The notes beneath the pieces were generated by a model. That model ran no database searches. It was not told the DNA's origin and saw only the letters and a program-made list of their open reading frames with translations. From positions 434,001 to 498,000 of the forward strand of contig WNNJ02003839.1 of NCBI GenBank assembly GCA_012934845.2: 64,000 nt of DNA. The letters are read 5' to 3'. The stretch's first letter is position 1. Each line of letters starts with the position of its first letter. The translations under genes and the position numbers were made by a program. This DNA comes from Pomphorhynchus laevis (lineage: Eukaryota; Acanthocephala; Palaeacanthocephala; Echinorhynchida; Pomphorhynchidae). Positions 32,901 through 39,555 of this stretch are shown here, piece after piece.

Positions 32901-35470
32901 TTTATACCCTTTTGATAGCAGCTTTCTTAATTCACAATTTTCAATTAATTCTAGATTATGGGTACATATATGTTCATTTATTTTATCAAAACTAAGACTT
33001 TTACAATTGCATTCTGTTTCCATTATGTTTCTAATATTATCGTTACATATTGATTTTAATTCTTTATTATAATTACAAATTTTTCGTCCTAATGGTGGTA
33101 GGAGTTTATACCTTATTTTAGGAATATATTTACTTAAATCTGACCCTATTATTTCTTTACTTTTAGAATTATTTAAAAGTCCGGCTATATTTATGTTATC
33201 TATACATTTATTAATGAAGTTTATGGTTAATGTATATTTTCTATTGTTATTATTTACATTTATTGTACGATTATAGTATTTTGTATTACAATAACTGTCT
33301 ATTATACAACTTAGCCTATCATAGTCGTTAATTAATTTTTGATTTATTGAACATATGATATCTTTAGAAAAACTTCTTATATTTACATAAAGATCTTTTA
33401 GCTTATTATCACTTAAAAGTTGTTTTAATATTTCTAATTGTTCATTTATATACATATCTTTTTTAATATTTTTAACTCTATTTTTCCTATTCCTTTTATC
33501 ACCATGACTTCTTGGTTTGCGTTTAACCGGATTATTATAATATAGTTGTTTATTATGTATTATACTACTTCTGCCAATTCCTTGTACCACGTCATTCAAT
33601 CCTAATGGGTACATGGAATTAAGCGTTTTAATCCAAAAATCTTCTTTTTCTAATAGTTTTTGATTTAATATTGAAATGTTTTCTTCGATAATATGTTCTA
33701 AAATAAATAATTTACAGTTTTTAATATCATGTCCTATTAATCTCATATGTTTATGAAATATAGTTTGACTATTATGCTGTATATTATATATGTGTTGCCT
33801 AAACCTAGTTTTTAACATTTGATATGTTTTTCCTATATATTGCAATCCACATGTGCATTGTATTAGATACACTACACCTGCGGTATTGCAGTTACAATTA
33901 TTATTAATATTTAATGAAAAACATTTGTTTGTCGTATTACTTACGATACAATTATTATTATTTATAACATCACAAACTATACAATTTTTTCTGTTACATT
34001 TAAAAGATCTAAAATTGAAATCATTAGTACTTACGTATTTTTCCAATATTGTTGAGTACATGTAACTTTTAAGTCATGATTTTTAACGTTGCTTTTTCGG
34101 TGTCGCCACCTAGTTTAGTTGACTCAGACTAAACTTACAACGGGCCATCCAGCAGCATCTGACAGGGGCTGCCCTGCTTAAGGCGGTTGCAGGCTGGAAC
34201 AAGATCTATAAAGATCTACCACCTTCACTCCACGCGCTACGCGACCTAGCTATTGGCCATTACCTGGTCTCTTAAACTTGATCACGTGAAGCAGTTTACA
34301 TTTTAAAGTGTAAACACCTTGGGATGCAAACTTCTCCCTTTTTTAAGAATTAATAATTCATGCTTGTTTGAAAATAAGAAAAAATAATAGTAAAGTCGTA
34401 ACCAATAATACATAGTTTCAGTATTTCTGACAGAGGTCATATTACCGGGAAAACAAAGTCCACAGGTCAATAATAACATGTCAGTAGAACAAATTAAATC
34501 AGCTAACTGAGTCTACGTATTGTTATATAATTATAAAATAAACAAAACATAATAATGCTAAATCAAAATTTTAATAATTACATAATAAAATTAATAATTG
34601 TTTTTAGATTTTCTATAATTTGAACAATTTTAATAGATAATTTATTCGTTAACAAAATAATGAGTAAACTTAAAATTGCCCAAACCATGCTATTTCATTT
34701 AATTAAAACAAATAAATGCAAATTTAAGAAGCTGCCTTATCTGCTATAAACTATAAGAAATTTGCTTTTTAAAAGGTCGATATAAATTTCGTTTCGGTGA
34801 ATGTGGAAAGCGAGATGGTCAGCTGCTATATCCTAATCGCGTTGCCGTTTTTAAACTTTCTGGGGATATTGTTGTTACCGAAAGAAGTCCAACACATCAG
34901 GTTCAGATATTCAACCAGAATGGAACATTTGTTCGTAAATTCGGTTCTACAGTTTTGCAACATCCAAGAGGGGTGTGCGTAGATCCGTCTGGAAACATTA
35001 TAGTTGCAGAATGCAAAGTCATGCGAGTATTTGTATTTGATCGATTTGGTAATGCAATAAGTCGATTTAACTGTTCAAAACACTTAGAGTTTCCTAATAG
35101 CGTATGTGCCAATGATAAACAGGAAATATTCATCAGTGATAATAGGGCACATTGTGTCAAAGTTTTTAGCTACGATGGCCGCCTAATACGCATAATTGGC
35201 GGAGAAGGAGTGACTAACTTTCCAATTGGTGTTGGACTGGACAACTCGTCAAATATTATAGTAGCGGATAATCACAATAACTTTAACTTAACTCTGTTTT
35301 CTCAAAGCGGTCAGCTGTTAGCTGCTCTAGAAAGCAAGGTAAAGCACGCTCAGTGCTTCGACGCTGCTATAATGGATAGTTCAGGTAGCGTTGTCCTGTC
35401 AAGTAAAGATTATCACATTTACATATATCGCTATATGCCACTAGCATATTTACCTCCAGACAGTTGTTGA
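17967..35470 (+). CDS. brat: Brat/NCL-1-type TRIM-NHL protein, multi-exon gene
   Basis: Brat/NCL-1 proteins are cytoplasmic RNA-binding repressors of mRNA translation whose NHL propeller binds RNA and Pumilio/Nanos partners. Inferred exons: 17967-17987 (start ATG, tentative), 20688-20790, 20840-21529, 26031-26166, 26234-26323, 26372-26452, 27034-27198, 28442-29135, 34776-35470. All proposed introns are GT-AG. They encode a B-box, a BBC coiled coil, a Ser/Asn-rich linker and six NHL repeats ending at TGA 35470. Phases agree everywhere except between 21529 and 26031, where one exon of length 1 mod 3, expected to carry B-box 2, is not found. Introns of 2.7, 4.5, 1.2 and 5.6 kb are repeat-filled. 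The known exons total about 890 codons, near NCL-1 in length. The NHL part is highly conserved, so the gene is probably functional. Confidence 0.9.
20688..21529 (+). CDS. brat: brat exons 2-3: B-box zinc finger and Ser/Asn-rich linker
   Basis: Exon 20688-20790 (acceptor TTCAG, donor GGTAATTT) joins exon 20840-21529 over a 49-bp intron, reading through as CSLKDYQKEESS. The second exon holds the B-box: YCNACRSEKGK, GRCLSCALLLCRACVFAH and FMICFQGHDVIPL, with the zinc-binding Cys and His of Brat/NCL-1 B-box 1. A long polar linker rich in Ser, Asn and Thr follows (words such as NTSSNNSSSVSISEE). The donor is GGGTAATT at 21530. A minus-strand open frame across the same DNA is a shadow. Confidence 0.85.
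21890..22120 (+). mobile_element. Naiad-type Penelope-like element, 3'-end fragment
   Basis: Starts inside the conserved tail block (CCTGATAGCATAGCAG... CTGATGACCTCTAAT) at about 21909 and continues through GTCAATTCATAAAAATTGA into AT-rich tail. No coding part. Lies in the 4.5-kb brat intron. Confidence 0.75.
22200..22800 (+). mobile_element. Naiad-type Penelope-like element, 3' fragment
   Basis: Encodes the C-terminal tail (NNEILRIATICND, YFKLGYYKNNIKQKIVKYIN, with frame damage) to about 22440. The conserved tail block follows at about 22510-22590, and the copy ends at the terminal motif GACTCAGTTAGCTTA near 22790. 5'-truncated copy, inserted in brat intron in the sense direction. Confidence 0.85.
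23030..23310 (+). pseudogene. Coding-like stretch with two stops inside brat intron
   Basis: One + frame reads RLHESVSLQLSYASEVAKANE, KIEMQSKSPELAE and SSCRCTGEIKANFAF, interrupted by two in-frame stops. It does not look like random AT-rich intron, but I cannot name the family and it lacks the Cys/His pattern of a B-box. It may be a decayed element or gene fragment between Penelope-like copies. Confidence 0.25.
23424..23659. repeat. MITE with terminal inverted repeats (copy 1)
   Basis: Ends are inverted: AATTATTGGATCTGGATCAA at the left and its complement, with GGAGCTGGATC, at the right near 23655. Internal words AACCTCTGTGAGCAT and its partner also pair. A second copy lies at 62640-62805. 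No coding sequence. Confidence 0.75.
23660..24840 (-). mobile_element. Naiad-type Penelope-like element, 3' half, decayed
   Basis: From high to low coordinates the minus strand codes SKYTYLDKIELIESFNILI-like, QIKGVQMGGNCGPIIADLFL (RT motif B with substitutions), MFRYIDYMCF (motif C, YIDD replaced by YIDY), then YFKLGYYKN and KCINQHNNIKNKFKI, followed by the tail block at about 23870-23960. It has lost the N-terminal endonuclease and half of the RT, and shows frame shifts and a changed catalytic aspartate. A dead copy in the brat intron, antisense to the host gene. Confidence 0.85.
24850..26020. other. Rest of the 4.5-kb brat intron
   Basis: AT-rich intron sequence. I searched it for the missing B-box 2 exon (C-x2-H ... 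C-x2-C/D pattern between splice sites) and did not find one. Confidence 0.4.
26031..27198 (+). CDS. brat: brat exons 4-7: BBC coiled-coil region
   Basis: Four exons (26031-26166, 26234-26323, 26372-26452, 27034-27198) join in phase 0. They read YLKLLKSFYLYPALLDQTD, then LKINETISFFKDELAQRKH, TLDDAYDKEHRKLVQLAKEI and VEIMKCCDQMLNNG, ending at KIKHIFDNEHEK. The heptad-like, Lys/Glu/Leu-rich pattern and the NDTYQFY...EERKQ-like block match the BBC coiled coil between the B-boxes and NHL of Brat/NCL-1. The first exon enters in phase 2 while the previous known exon ends in phase 1, hence the missing exon. Confidence 0.8.
26650..26836. repeat. Foldback MITE with hammerhead 3'-half words
   Basis: Arms at about 26651-26716 and 26771-26834 are inverted copies sharing GTGATACTAGTAAGC and its complement. 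Near the inner ends each arm reads, in outward direction, GCC-TTCG-GGC-GAAACGTC (left arm, minus strand; positions 26710-26693) or GCC-TTTG-GGC-AAAACGTC (right arm). This is stem II plus GAAAC/GTC of a hammerhead; the CTGATGA box is replaced by A-rich sequence. Lies in a brat intron. Confidence 0.65.
27470..28150 (+). mobile_element. Naiad-type Penelope-like element, rearranged copy
   Basis: The segment order is scrambled. First comes an RT motif B piece (GGNCNPIIAD, about 27470-27560). Then comes a piece that lies upstream in the intact element (KPSNKYKYMDKIKLIESLN ... FRQVKGVP, about 27615-27755). The tail block (27820-27960) and the terminal motif near 28130 follow. This fits two truncated head-to-tail copies joined with loss of the middle. 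Sits in the intron before brat exon 8. Confidence 0.8.
28442..29135 (+). CDS. brat: brat exon 8: linker and first NHL repeat
   Basis: The exon opens in phase 0 after an AAG acceptor, as VSQWNTDNIDNTLSSGYDSM, with about 170 residues of polar linker. It then enters RRQKMVYHCKFGEFGG, TEPSGIAVN and DIIVADTNNHRIQVFDRDG. The latter is the first NHL repeat and is almost identical to Brat and NCL-1 across distant animals. It ends in phase 1 at a GTATGT donor. Strong conservation shows selection acts on this frame. Confidence 0.92.
29250..29650 (+). repeat. Minisatellite, about 68-bp unit, with CCGAAACGTC core
   Basis: About six direct units (starts near 29262, 29329, 29400, 29470, 29539, 29607), each with a core close to GAAACGTCAAATAAATTATT, then CTCGTGTGG and CCTTTTAAAA. 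Three more units lie at 30160-30290 and 30535-30600. Before the core several units read CTGAGATTGG or CTGATATTAT, resembling a hammerhead CTGATGA box with deletion. Confidence 0.75.
29690..30170 (+). pseudogene. LINE 5' end and endonuclease fragment inside the minisatellite
   Basis: A GC-richer island. The frame at 29972-30184 reads FRLGLLNTRSILNKSDLILN and LFCLTESWHSDSDD, the start of an apurinic-type endonuclease domain (LNxRSI..NK, LTESW) of a CR1/Jockey-like LINE. An upstream frame (29802-30008) may be its leader. The endonuclease is cut off and joined directly to a minisatellite unit at about 30163. About 200 bp around its 5' end (29590-29810) is duplicated at 30535-30740. Confidence 0.65.
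31347..34061 (-). CDS. Naiad-type Penelope-like protein: GIY-YIG endonuclease + RT
   Basis: A 904-residue intact frame. Residues 22-59 hold a Cys-rich stretch. The GIY-YIG nuclease is N-terminal (VVYLIQCTCGLQYIGKT, about 63-79, Arg in RTRFRQH-like TRFRQH, His pairs 90-111). A Lys/Arg-rich linker (about 180-202) and the CxC motif (ECNCKS, 350-355) follow. Then comes the RT: motif A YDFSTLYTNL (623-632), motif B KGVPMGGNSSPIIAD (706-720), motif C YIDD (751-754), and a downstream YPESLILNKT block. The endonuclease-before-RT order with CxC is the hallmark of Naiad/Chlamys elements; canonical Penelope has the nuclease at the C-terminus. All catalytic motifs are present, so it could be active. It copies its RNA into DNA at a nicked target in the nucleus. 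Confidence 0.93.
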   Translation of the reverse strand: MYSTILEKYVSTNDFNFRSFKCNRKNCIVCDVINNNNCIVSNTTNKCFSLNINNNCNCNTAGVVYLIQCTCGLQYIGKTYQMLKTRFRQHIYNIQHNSQTIFHKHMRLIGHDIKNCKLFILEHIIEENISILNQKLLEKEDFWIKTLNSMYPLGLNDVVQGIGRSSIIHNKQLYYNNPVKRKPRSHGDKRNRKNRVKNIKKDMYINEQLEILKQLLSDNKLKDLYVNIRSFSKDIICSINQKLINDYDRLSCIIDSYCNTKYYNRTINVNNNNRKYTLTINFINKCIDNINIAGLLNNSKSKEIIGSDLSKYIPKIRYKLLPPLGRKICNYNKELKSICNDNIRNIMETECNCKSLSFDKINEHICTHNLELIENCELRKLLSKGYKYRLNNNNDKNKIYNSLYNNLNDYFSKLINSESSNISKIKIWKDYIFDKIKNKMKITNNYKRKDKINKDMYKELTKLKDNYIITTIDKASNNFVFICKKLYYDILMKEVNSNDLNVNPTYERSELSLETIITSHCSIMDKKGIKVELDNKTIPILYWNPKLHKNPIKPRFICSAFKCTLKPLSVYMNKILKVIKAHFKKYCKVIEINTGIKHYFSINSTKEFLEQTKGINFQNINTYDFSTLYTNLDLVDIKEALVKLINLIFGKRYTYICYNNYNAYLTKIKPSNKYKYMDKIELIESLNILINQNYLKVGTSIFRQVKGVPMGGNSSPIIADLFLSFIEYEFVHNCVKTKSKQYKYMKYMFRYIDDICVFNSNNFYSISEHIYPESLILNKTNINDKEGVYLDMNIKLTLTKTTINLYRKDDIFKFTRNIFLHEHSCIPYNIKYNTLNNEILRIATICNDIGFLQNHLNNLIDTYFKLGYYKNNIKQKIVKYINQHNNIKNKFKLLSGKFLWMDNK
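34090..34330 (-). other. GC-richer 5' leader of the Naiad-type element
   Basis: Between the 5' pseudo-LTR piece and the start codon lies a block markedly richer in G+C than the rest of the element. It includes short inverted words such as AGATCT...AGATCT and GCGCGTGGAG. I tested it for tRNA-like A and B boxes and found no convincing pair. It may be a structured leader or promoter; nothing more can be said. Confidence 0.4.
34776..35470 (+). CDS. brat: brat last exon: NHL repeats 2-6
   Basis: The exon begins in phase 1 and reads KFRFGECGKRDGQLLYPNRV, VVTERSPTHQVQIF, LQHPRGVCVD, VECKVMRV-like AECKVMRVFVFD, EFPNSVCANDKQEIFISDNR, HCVKVFSYDG, NFPIGVGLDN, ADNHNNFNLTLF, ALESKVKHAQCFDAA and DYHIYIYRYMPLA before TGA. 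These are the remaining blades of the six-bladed NHL propeller of Brat, with the RNA-binding surface words retained. With the first repeat on the exon ending at 29135, the propeller is complete. The intron before it is 5.64 kb because of a Penelope-like insertion. Confidence 0.95.
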
Positions 35471-36570
35471 CATTGGCAATTATTGTTTCAAGTTTGATTT
35501 ACCTGTTGCTCGTATGCACACTCATTTACAAAAGTGACCTCGTCGTTTATTTTTCATTTATCAGTTACGTTTGAATGAATGAAATTTCCATCAATAATCT
35601 CAATTGAATATCTAAGCGACTAGTTGTGTACTCATCAACAATTCACCGTGAGAATGCTATCTCGCTCTCGCTTTCTCTATAATTTTATGAATATAGTGTT
35701 AGTTAATATTTTCTCTACAACGTTTAATTGATATTGTCAATTCTCATTAGAAAAAGAGGTTCGTTGTCTGCATATCCAGTAAAAACTATATTTTAAGATG
35801 AATTTTCGTCATTGTAGTTTTGTTGTCTATTTATATTTTTCTTATTTTTCTTATCAACGTAGTTTTGTAATACTTACTTGACAGTTTACTTTGCTCTTAT
35901 TCATCAGTTGTGCATAGATTTGGATCTATTCGTTAACTATACTTTACGTTAGAGAGAGAATTTCTATTCCTTAATCAAGTGTAAACCTTATCAAACTGCT
36001 ATTTGGGTACCTCTATCAGACGTACTCTCTTATAATACAGTCGTATGCAGTCATGATCGTTCCTGTGGAAAACAGTCAAATTCAGAAATTCTCGAAATAA
36101 ATACTTAACCTTCGTTTCAAATTTCGTTTTTGGTTTTGTTTGGATTTTATCGTAAGTTGATTTATATTTTTATCCCCAAAGGTGTAGTTTTGATGTAAAA
36201 GAATTAATAATTTTAATAAAATACTATTTTGGATTTTTGCTGTTTGATTTATTCTTAAAGAAATTAAATTCAATGTATGTATTTTTCATTTTGAAAGTCC
36301 TAGTTTTTATTACTCGATATTTACAAAATCTATATGCTATTTCAAATTGCATTTTCAAAAAATGCATTTATATCAATAGGTATTTGATGTATTCTACATA
36401 TCGTTATACTCCTAACTTAGTATGAACAATTTATGTGCAGTTACACAAAGAATTTTTTATAATTTTACAGGAACGAAAAAAGTGAGTAAAAAGGTTTTAT
36501 CACAAACATGTTACAGTATTTCGATAGCTTCTGCTATCACCTTCAGACTATTTTACAAACGTTTTTTAAA
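35471..36570. other. brat 3' UTR and intergenic DNA
   Basis: The first several hundred bases after the stop should be 3' UTR. AATAAA-like words occur (for example near 36097), but none can be fixed as the poly(A) signal. Pyrimidine-rich and TTGT-rich tracts are visible. No other coding sequence was seen. Confidence 0.35.
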
Positions 36571-36790
36571 ATAATCAAATCAACTAACTGAGTCTACGTA
36601 TCTTATACTATTTATAAATTAAAAATAAAGATAAATAATTATAAAAAAAATAATTATATAGGATTTTCTAAAATTTTATCCTAAATTAAAAATAAAATCA
36701 ATTTTGACGATGTAGCAAAATAAGAATTAGAGGTCATCAGGAAGAATTGATGTGCTATCAGGTTTTGGCTTAAGTTTCGAAAGAAAACTT
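36570..36790 (-). mobile_element. Naiad-type Penelope-like element, tail fragment
   Basis: Terminal motif at about 36583-36600 (CAACTAACTGAGTCTACG) followed by the diverged tail block to about 36775. No coding part remains. Confidence 0.75.
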
Positions 36791-37149
36791 ATTTTGAAAA
36801 AGATTATTTCCTAAAGATGAATTTTTGGAAAGTAATTATTTCGAAAAAAAATATTTACTGATGTTTAAATTATTTTGAAATTTTATACATGTTTTGAAAA
36901 GTTATTTCTTAAAGATTATTACTGAAGTTATTATTATTCCTGAAGTTATTTCCTAATTACTCACTTTCTTCGTTTTGGGATAAATATACATTTGTTATCA
37001 TTCGTTCAGTTACTATTTGTTAATTTTGTTCAATATGTACTTAAATTGTATCAATTTAATAATTTGTTTAAATATTTCAAATTAGTTTTTGTGTTGAAAT
37101 ACTTTTTTCAAAAGTATTACTGTTCAAAAAAGTAATACTAATTCGGATA

Positions 37150-37725
37150 CATAGACGTTGTATCAGAATTAGGATTAGAAGTCATCAGGAGGAACTGCTA
37201 TGCTATCAGGTTTCGGCCCCTATATATTATATAGGGGCCGAAATAATATTTTACTATTATTTATTAAAATAGTAAAATATTATATATTTTACTATTTTCT
37301 GCTTGATGTTATTTTTATAGTAATCTAGTTTAAATTATGTATCTATTAAATTATTTAAATGATTTTGAAGAAAGCCAATATCATTACATATTGTTGCAAT
37401 TCTTAAAATTTCATTATTTAATGTATTATATTTTATATTATATAATATGCATGAATGCTCATGCAAAAATATGTTTCTTGTAAATTTAAATATCATCTTT
37501 ACGATATAAATTAATAGTTTAAAAAATGTTAATTTGTACGATATAAATTAAAAGTAGTTTTAATTGATGTTAATTTACTGTTCATATCTAGATATGTACC
37601 TTCTTCATCATTAATATTGGTTTTATTAAGAATCAGGCTACCTGGATAAATTTGTTCAGTTATCGAATAAAAATTATTCGAAACATATATTTCATATCTT
37701 CATATAATTTATATTTATTTTTTTA
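37150..37725 (-). mobile_element. Naiad-type Penelope-like element, C-terminal fragment with inverted junction
   Basis: Tail block at 37150-37220 meets its own inverted copy: TTTCGGCCCCTATA and TATAGGGGCCGAAA face each other at 37213-37241. The C-terminal coding piece (to about 37720) follows on the minus strand, with duplications near 37510-37580. Two copies joined in opposite orientation, then decayed. Confidence 0.75.
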
Positions 37726-38199
37726 TTGCTTTCATTTACAATTTCCACGTTATTACTCTTTAACATTATTTATAGAAATATTTAAATATAATAAAAATGA
37801 ATGCAATTCTTCGATCCTCTTATGGAATCGATTTACAAAAATTATATCATTTCTAATTCAAACTCTTGAAATGTCCAAGTAAAAAATGGACACTGCATTT
37901 ACAAAATATTGACTGCAGTTTTTCCACTAAATTTTTCTTCAATAAATAGTAATTTATTGTTTCTGTGTGAAACATTAAATTACTGATTAATGTTTCACAA
38001 AAAAGGTCGGAGGGGACCTTTTCTATTAATATTGCAAAAATTGAATAATGAATAACGTAATTAAGCAAAATAAATAAATAAATTAAATAATAAATTAATT
38101 AAACAAATGATTAACAAAATAAATCACAAAAACGATGACTTTGGATGATTTCTGCAGATCATATGATCATCATTTGTTCTACAGTGTAAAAACAAATAT

Positions 38200-39530
38200 A
38201 ATTTCAATATTTTTCAAAATATTGAAACATATATTTCATATCTTTATATAATTTAGATTTATATATCTTTATATAATTTAGATCTTTACAGTTATGAACA
38301 AATTCATATTCTATAAAGCTTAAAAACAAGTCAGCTATAATTGGGCTACTACGACCTACCATTGAAACACTTTTTTATTAAAACCTTTTATCAAAACACC
38401 TTTTATCAAAACACCTTTTATCAAAACACCTTTTATCAAAACACCTTTTATCAAAACACCTTTTATCAAAACACCTTTTATCAAAACACCTTTTATCAAA
38501 ACACCTTTTATCAAAACACCTTTTATCAAAACACCTTTTATCAAAACACCTTTTATCAAAACACCTTTTATCAAAACACCTTTTATCAAAACACCTTTTA
38601 TCAAAACACCTTTTATCAAAACACCTTTTATCAAAACACCTTTTATCAAAACACCTTTTATCAAAACACCTTTTATCAAAACACCTTTTATCAAAACACC
38701 TTTTATCAAAACACCTTTTTATCAAAACACGTTTTATCAAAACACCTTTTTATCAAAACACCTTTTATCAAAACACCTTTTTATCAAAACACCTTTTTAT
38801 CAAAGCACCTTTTATCAAAACACCTTTTATCAAAACACCTTTTTAAAATATTTAAGGATTTTATTAATTCAATTCTATCCATATATTTATATTTACTTGA
38901 TGGTAATATTTTTGTTAAATATGCGTAATAGTTATTATAACATATATATGTATATATTTTTCCGAATATAAGATTAATTAATTTTTCTAACTCTTCTTTA
39001 ATATCTACTAAACCTAGATTTGTATAAAGCGTACTAAAATCGTATGTATTTATATTTTGAAAATTTATTCCTTTTGTCTGTTCTAAAAATTCTTTTGTAG
39101 AATTAATACTGAAATAGTCTTTCAAACCAAAATTTATTTCGATTACCCTACGATATTTCTCGAAGTGTGCTTTAATTACTTTAAGTATTTTATTAATATA
39201 AACAGAAAGTGGTTTTAATGTACATTTAAACGCACTACATATGAACCTATAACCTTTCCAAATGTTTATCTTAGATGTATTTATGCTTTCGTTATTAATC
39301 AGCTTACCAAAATTAAGACTTTTGCAATTGCATTCAGTTTCTATAATGTTTCCAATATTATCGTTACATATTGATTTCAATTCTTTAATATAATTACAAA
39401 TTTTTCTTCCTAATAGCGGTGACAACTTATACTTTATTTTATGAATATATTTACTCAAATCTGATCCTATTATTTTTTTACTTTTAGAATTATTTAAAAA
39501 TCCACCTATATTTTTATCGCAATGCCTTCT
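38200..39530 (-). mobile_element. Naiad-type Penelope-like element, decayed, carrying a 15-bp minisatellite
   Basis: The minus-strand frame 38784-39458 keeps SKYIHKIKYKLSPLLGRKICN, the CxC word ECNCKS, then jumps by internal deletion to RFICSAFKCTLKPLSVY and motif A YDFSTLYTNLGLVDIKEE. Between IELIKSLNIL and the motif B region the sequence is replaced by a tandem array of about 30 units (38386-38840). The high-coordinate end is abutted by the RTE insertion. Dead copy. Confidence 0.85.
38386..38840. repeat. 15-bp minisatellite (TTTTATCAAAACACC), about 30 units
   Basis: Twenty-one units from 38386 are exact; later units vary by an added T or a single change. The unit length is a multiple of three, so every frame stays open: FYQNT repeats on +, KGVLI and DKRCF repeats on -. 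These long frames are not genes. Both halves of the unit resemble flanking element sequence (ATTGGAACACC and TTTATCAAAATATTT). Confidence 0.95.
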
Positions 39531-39547
39531 TGGCTTGCGTCATCACT
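39531..39547. repeat. Target-site duplication of the RTE element, left copy
   Basis: TGGCTTGCGTCATCACT (17 nt), identical to 42748-42764. It borders the 3' end of the RTE insertion. Confidence 0.9.
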
Positions 39548-39555
39548 TCTTCTTC

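Larger units (their letters stand above)
30971..34621 (-). mobile_element. Full-length Naiad-type Penelope-like element with pseudo-LTRs
   Basis: The coding frame (31347-34061) is flanked by near-identical direct repeats of 130-131 bp at 30971-31100 and 34491-34621, as in the pseudo-LTR layout of Penelope-like elements. This gives a repeat unit of 3520 bp. The 3' side holds the conserved tail block (31200-31300), and the end carries the motif GTAGACTCAGTTAGCTGATTT (complement of 30976-30996). A GC-richer 5' leader lies at 34090-34330. The element sits in the last brat intron, antisense to the gene. High repeat identity and an open frame indicate a recent insertion. Confidence 0.9.

Noticed and set aside
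34090-34330. Possible tRNA-like promoter in the Naiad-type leader
   Set aside because: No A-box and B-box pair with correct sequence and spacing.
38341-38928. 195-codon frame of FYQNT repeats (and KGVLI / DKRCF repeats on the other strand)
   Set aside because: Product of a 15-bp minisatellite inside a dead Penelope-like copy; all frames stay open because the unit is a multiple of three.
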